A stretch of DNA of 17,413 nucleotides, from contig WAMJ01000006.1 of NCBI GenBank assembly GCA_015522385.1, forward strand, positions 1 through 17,413, in the 5' to 3' direction. This document shows, in pieces, positions 14,665 to 17,413 of this stretch (within the stretch, counting starts at the first letter, position 1; every line of letters begins with the position of its first letter). The DNA is from Candidatus Heimdallarchaeota archaeon. Its GTDB lineage: Archaea > Asgardarchaeota > Heimdallarchaeia > Heimdallarchaeales > Kariarchaeaceae. The translations under genes and the position numbers were made by a program. Below the pieces are notes generated by a model. That model was given only the letters and a program-made list of their open reading frames with translations. It made no database searches and had not been told where the DNA came from.

Positions 14665-15777
14665 TCACAGCGGGTCCGAACTGACGAGTGGACTGTTGTC
14701 TATCGGGAATCTGGTCTGGATCTCCGCATCGACGTCCACTATCTCTCTGATATCATCAATGGTCATGGCAGCTATGTAGTCTGCAGTCTCAACTAGCATC
14801 TCCTTCTCGAAGACCTGCATCATCTCCTCTTCGACCTCGAGTTCCTCCCTCAGCAGGGACAGGAGGAGGTCGAAGTCCTCTCTGCTCTCTGCCGAGATCA
14901 CGGCGTACTGAAGAAGACCGTCCTCGGTGACGAGGTCGAACTCCCTCTTGACCTGTGAAGCCCGTCTCTTGTAGCGCTGAACCAGTTGGATCGAGTCCTT
15001 CGAGCCCGAACTACAGAAGTGGAGGGAGATGTTTGTCCTGTCCTTCATCTTCGTGATCACATTGAGGGCTGTGTCCTTTGATCCCACAATGGCAGCATTC
15101 GTCAGGACAGAGACAAAACCCCGCTGGCTGAGCTTGTTGAAGTTGGTGTCCGTAAATTCGTACTCATTGAGGTTGACAAAGTCAAGTCCAGCATCGTCTG
15201 CGAAGCTGATTAACTTCTCTAGATCCTCCTCCCTCTCTGGTATCGCAGGGACTTCGAACCCGATGCTCTTGTCGGGAAACCTCTTCTTCGCCTCTTTTGC
15301 AATATCCCAGACCTCGTACGACCGGAGGTTGCGTGGATGGAATCGGAGCTCGTCCAGCCCTGCTATAAACAGGTCTTCAATGAGATGCTCCTTCCCGATG
15401 AAGAATCTCCCTGAGGTGTAGAGGTGGAGGTGGTACTCCTCCCCCATTTTCTTCCTGATGGATTGTATGTATGAGAGAGTTCTCTCTGGAACCTCCATGG
15501 GGTCTCCTCCTGTGATCCCTGCACCTGTTGCAAGGCACTGCGTGCTCTCGTCAAAAATAATCGAGTCGTCATTGAGTGGTACAGGTCTCTCGTTGATAAA
15601 GACATCATCGACTTTCTGACGATCCTCTGGGATTGGGCAATAGGAGCATCCGACAGAGCATGATCCCGTTGTATACAGTACGACCTTCTCTCCCTTTATG
15701 CACTTGAGGCACCCTTCTGGAAGTTCCCCTACCTTAAAACTGGACGAAGGGCCGTAGGTCGTAATCTCTCTTTCCAC
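14665..15777 (-). CDS. Radical SAM protein, archaeal COG2108 type
   Basis: This 370-residue protein belongs to the radical SAM superfamily. CSVGCSYC holds the CxxxCxxC 4Fe-4S ligands Cys40, Cys44 and Cys47, and TGGDP at 89-93 is the SAM-binding glycine motif. An extra PEGCLKC pair (Cys23, Cys26) precedes the cluster, followed by NERPV, HLHLYTSG and ELRFHP. These match my memory of COG2108, an archaeal family related to pyruvate formate-lyase activases whose reaction is not established. It probably generates a 5'-deoxyadenosyl radical. The start is GTG 15777, with a TATA-like CTATTAAATC (15797-15806) 25 nt upstream and no Shine-Dalgarno sequence. It converges on tldE; a functional link to the protease is only a guess. 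Confidence 0.87.
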   Translation of the reverse strand: MEREITTYGPSSSFKVGELPEGCLKCIKGEKVVLYTTGSCSVGCSYCPIPEDRQKVDDVFINERPVPLNDDSIIFDESTQCLATGAGITGGDPMEVPERTLSYIQSIRKKMGEEYHLHLYTSGRFFIGKEHLIEDLFIAGLDELRFHPRNLRSYEVWDIAKEAKKRFPDKSIGFEVPAIPEREEDLEKLISFADDAGLDFVNLNEYEFTDTNFNKLSQRGFVSVLTNAAIVGSKDTALNVITKMKDRTNISLHFCSSGSKDSIQLVQRYKRRASQVKREFDLVTEDGLLQYAVISAESREDFDLLLSLLREELEVEEEMMQVFEKEMLVETADYIAAMTIDDIREIVDVDAEIQTRFPIDNSPLVSSDPL

Positions 15778-15796
15778 AGATAGTGTTCCATCGATT

Positions 15797-15806
15797 CTAT
15801 TAAATC
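15797..15806 (-). promoter_or_regulatory. TATA-like box for the radical SAM gene
   Basis: The minus strand reads GATTTAATAG, centred 25 nt before GTG 15777, so the mRNA would be leaderless. It sits in the 41 nt gap after the neighbouring acidic protein's stop codon. Confidence 0.45.
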
Positions 15807-15818
15807 AATTCTGATAGC

Positions 15819-16142
15819 TCAGTCCATCTTGCCGAGTTCTTTCAACTTCTTGGTCAATGCGGTCAGGAGGGAGTCTTCATCCCCCTCAATGATATCATCG
15901 TCCTGTGAGATGGCGATTGCCTCCTTCAAGATATCCATCCTCTTGTAGTAGAGTTCCACCCTCTCATCCGATGTTATGACTCCGTCCTCAAGTGCTTTCT
16001 CAAGCTCATTCTCGTACTCGTCCAATGACTCTTCGACTAGCTTGATTATTTTCTGCTCGCTCTGGCTGAGAATGCGATCTTCACGTGCGACCTTATGGAG
16101 GTAGTTCAAAATTTCTCGCTTCTTGGATTCCATATCGCTCAT
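15819..16142 (-). CDS. Small acidic helical protein with three EF-hand-like segments
   Basis: This is a protein of about 107 residues if translation starts at ATG 16142 (MSDMESKKRE). The open frame reaches back to 16202, but that extension is untypical; ATG 16133 is also possible. It is charged and almost wholly helical. Three segments share one plan, an acidic pair followed by x-I-x-x-x-(D/E/S)E: EDRILSQSEQ, EDGVITSDER and DDDIIEGDED, spaced about 35 residues apart. This recalls TerB-like or EF-hand-like proteins and might bind a divalent metal, but none has a full 12-residue calcium loop. No membrane segment is visible. It precedes the radical SAM gene on the same strand by 41 nt and is divergent from the HugZ-like gene. 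The function is unknown. Confidence 0.68.
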   Translation of the reverse strand: MSDMESKKREILNYLHKVAREDRILSQSEQKIIKLVEESLDEYENELEKALEDGVITSDERVELYYKRMDILKEAIAISQDDDIIEGDEDSLLTALTKKLKELGKMD

Positions 16143-16242
16143 ATTACTGATTATTTCAGTAGAGTATTTGTAGGTGTTGGATCTCTGGCAATTATAGGAC
16201 AAGAAAGGACGCTTCCCTTTCGAAATATGCTGTTTTACATAG

Positions 16243-16251
16243 TATTAAAAA
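16243..16251 (+). promoter_or_regulatory. TATA-like box for the HugZ-like gene
   Basis: ATTAAAAAC is centred about 27 nt before ATG 16274, giving another start with no leader. A second A/T block, CTATATTTA at 16252-16260, is slightly too close. Confidence 0.35.
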
Positions 16252-16273
16252 CACTATATTTACACTCAGTAAT

Positions 16274-16969
16274 ATGAGCGAATATGATAAAGGACAGGTC
16301 GCAAGGCGACTTCTCAATTCGAGGAGCTATGGGATATTATCCACCCATTCGAAGGAGGTCGAGGGATACCCCTTCGGCTCGGTCACTCCTTACGTGATTA
16401 ACAGGGAAGGAAATCCAGTCATCCTCATATCCACCCTTGCGCAGCATACCAAGAACATTTCCGCAAACCCCAAGGTAGCACTCACTGTCATCGAGGGGGA
16501 CAAGGGCGGTGATATCCAGGCTTATGGGCGTGTGACCATCATTGGTGATGCGGAGATAGTTCCCAAGGACTCACCTTCTGCAAAACGATACCTTCGGTAC
16601 TATCCTGGTGCCAAGCGGTACTTTGAGGCACACGATTTCAACTTCTACCATATCAAGTTCGTGCGCGGTAGGTTTATTGGTGGATTTGGGAAGATCTTCT
16701 GGCTGGAGCAGGAAGATATGGCTACCAATCCCTTCTCCAATGAGGAGGAGGAGGGTATTGTCACGCACATGAACAACGACCATGTCGATACCATGAGGAG
16801 GTACTTCGAGAACCTTTCCGATGACAAGAACCCAGTGCTACTAGGTGTCGACTCTGAAGGTTGTGACATTATGGTCGGAAAGCAGAGGTACCGTTTTGAT
16901 TTCCTAAGACCGATCAGTCCTGACTACTCCATCAAGGATGCTCTTACCGATTTGGGCAAAAAGGATTAA
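16274..16969 (+). CDS. HugZ-like pyridoxamine 5'-phosphate oxidase-fold protein with DUF2470 domain
   Basis: This 231-residue protein has two domains. Residues about 5-145 are the split-barrel fold of the PNPOx/HugZ group, with GILSTHS and GYPFGSVTPYV near the start, and ISTLAQHTKNISANPKVALTV (written here as STLAQHTKN and PKVALTV) typical of the flavin/heme-binding barrel. Residues about 155-231 are a DUF2470 domain with HMNNDH at 165-170. Bacterial HugZ proteins with this layout bind heme and some degrade it; other members bind flavin. A redox or heme-related role is likely but the cofactor cannot be read from sequence. The ATG is preceded by a TATA-like box without Shine-Dalgarno. It is followed by aIF1A on the same strand after a 61 nt gap. 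Confidence 0.85.
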   Translation: MSEYDKGQVARRLLNSRSYGILSTHSKEVEGYPFGSVTPYVINREGNPVILISTLAQHTKNISANPKVALTVIEGDKGGDIQAYGRVTIIGDAEIVPKDSPSAKRYLRYYPGAKRYFEAHDFNFYHIKFVRGRFIGGFGKIFWLEQEDMATNPFSNEEEEGIVTHMNNDHVDTMRRYFENLSDDKNPVLLGVDSEGCDIMVGKQRYRFDFLRPISPDYSIKDALTDLGKKD

Positions 16970-16985
16970 TCTTCGTCTTCAGGCA

Positions 16986-16996
16986 AGGTTTTATTA
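16986..16996 (+). promoter_or_regulatory. TATA-like box for aIF1A
   Basis: GGTTTTATTAG lies about 40 nt before ATG 17031, so the mRNA would have a leader of about 13-18 nt, enough to carry the GGAG (17020-17023) seen 7 nt before the ATG. Here a Shine-Dalgarno start is used, unlike most genes in the window. Confidence 0.35.
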
Positions 16997-17030
16997 GCAG
17001 GAGAGACTAATACTCTTTAGGAGAATTACT

Positions 17031-17384
17031 ATGGCAAAGAAGAACCGAAGAGGGAAGGCTAATAAGAATCGAACACAATCTGCGGATGGAGAGGTCATCC
17101 GTGTTCGGTTACCACAAGAGGGCGAGGTCCTCGGACAGGTAATCCAGCTCTTGGGTGGTGGACTCCTCCTCACCAAGTGCGTTGACGGCAAAGTACGTCA
17201 AGTACGCATTCCTGGCAAGTATAGGAAGAGGATGTGGACAAGGACTGGAGACGTCATCATCTGCATGCCTGAGTACGGACTACACCCCGAATCTAAGGGT
17301 GAGCTGGTGCACAGGTTCAGGAAGAACGAGACAAAAATCCTCTTCCAAAGAGGTCTTATTCCTGAAGAATTTCTAGAATACTAG
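17031..17384 (+). CDS. eif1A: Archaeal translation initiation factor 1A
   Basis: This 117-residue protein is aIF1A, the S1/IF1-type OB-fold factor that binds the A site of the small ribosomal subunit and helps start-codon selection. The basic N-terminal tail (KKNRRGKANKNR) is typical, as are the OB-fold strands EGEVLGQVIQLLGGG, VRQVRIPGKYRKRMW and TGDVIICMPEYGL, ending with ETKILFQRGLIPEEF. The length fits the family. The ATG follows TAGGAGAATTACT, a good Shine-Dalgarno sequence. A probable HAD hydrolase starts 3 nt after its stop codon, so they are co-transcribed. This gene is the best evidence that the window is archaeal. Confidence 0.95.
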   Translation: MAKKNRRGKANKNRTQSADGEVIRVRLPQEGEVLGQVIQLLGGGLLLTKCVDGKVRQVRIPGKYRKRMWTRTGDVIICMPEYGLHPESKGELVHRFRKNETKILFQRGLIPEEFLEY

Positions 17385-17387
17385 AGG

Positions 17388-17413
17388 ATGAGAGCAGTAA
17401 TATTTGACTGTGA
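17388..17413 (+). CDS. Start of a probable HAD-superfamily hydrolase (cut by window end)
   Basis: Eight complete codons, MRAVIFDC, are visible after ATG 17388, which lies 3 nt after the aIF1A stop. The hydrophobic strand ending in the first Asp is how HAD hydrolases begin (motif I, DxD with the nucleophilic Asp), and the last two bases GA fit a second Asp. This is a guess from eight residues; everything else is outside the window. Confidence 0.5.

Overview
This window comes from an archaeon. It carries an archaeal-type translation initiation factor 1A, a TldD/TldE pair, a radical SAM protein of the archaeal COG2108 type, a chorismate mutase-prephenate dehydrogenase fusion, and an Arf/Rag-like small GTPase. 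Many genes have a TATA-like box about 25-27 nt before a GTG or ATG start codon, as expected for leaderless archaeal transcripts. The GTPase would suit an Asgard lineage or another GTPase-bearing archaeon, but the sequence alone does not settle the phylum. The housekeeping genes look moderately GC-rich. The left edge (1 to about 560) and the stretch around 6.8-9.9 kb are visibly AT-rich and look like accessory DNA.

Layout, left to right. A gene fragment resembling a BglII/BstYI-type restriction endonuclease runs off the left edge. Then come a hairpin, a degenerate 16-17 bp tandem repeat, and a minus-strand operon of a GTPase-linked zinc protein plus a small GTPase. A membrane-anchored GH10 glycoside hydrolase (plus strand) faces a two-gene heterodimeric ABC exporter (minus strand) with one consensus and one degenerate ATP site. 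A tiny membrane ORF is coupled to a frameshifted multi-pass membrane protein.

The most interesting region is about 7.9-9.9 kb. It holds a DarTG ADP-ribosylation toxin-antitoxin pair with the antitoxin gene first and a separate promoter-like signal for each gene. To its left is a decayed copy of the last ~40 codons of an exonuclease III gene; to its right is the intact exonuclease III gene in the same orientation. This is the geometry left when an element integrates at the 3' end of a gene and displaces the old end. A 34 bp tandem duplication and a 70 bp imperfect palindrome follow darT.

The rest is core genome. Exonuclease III appears to start at a CTG directly after the tyrA stop codon. TyrA is divergent from tldD-tldE, and TldD has a shortened HExxH zinc motif. 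The COG2108 radical SAM protein converges on tldE with no gap between them. A small acidic helical protein with three EF-hand-like segments is divergent from a HugZ-type flavin/heme protein. aIF1A follows, and the first eight codons of a probable HAD hydrolase end the window.
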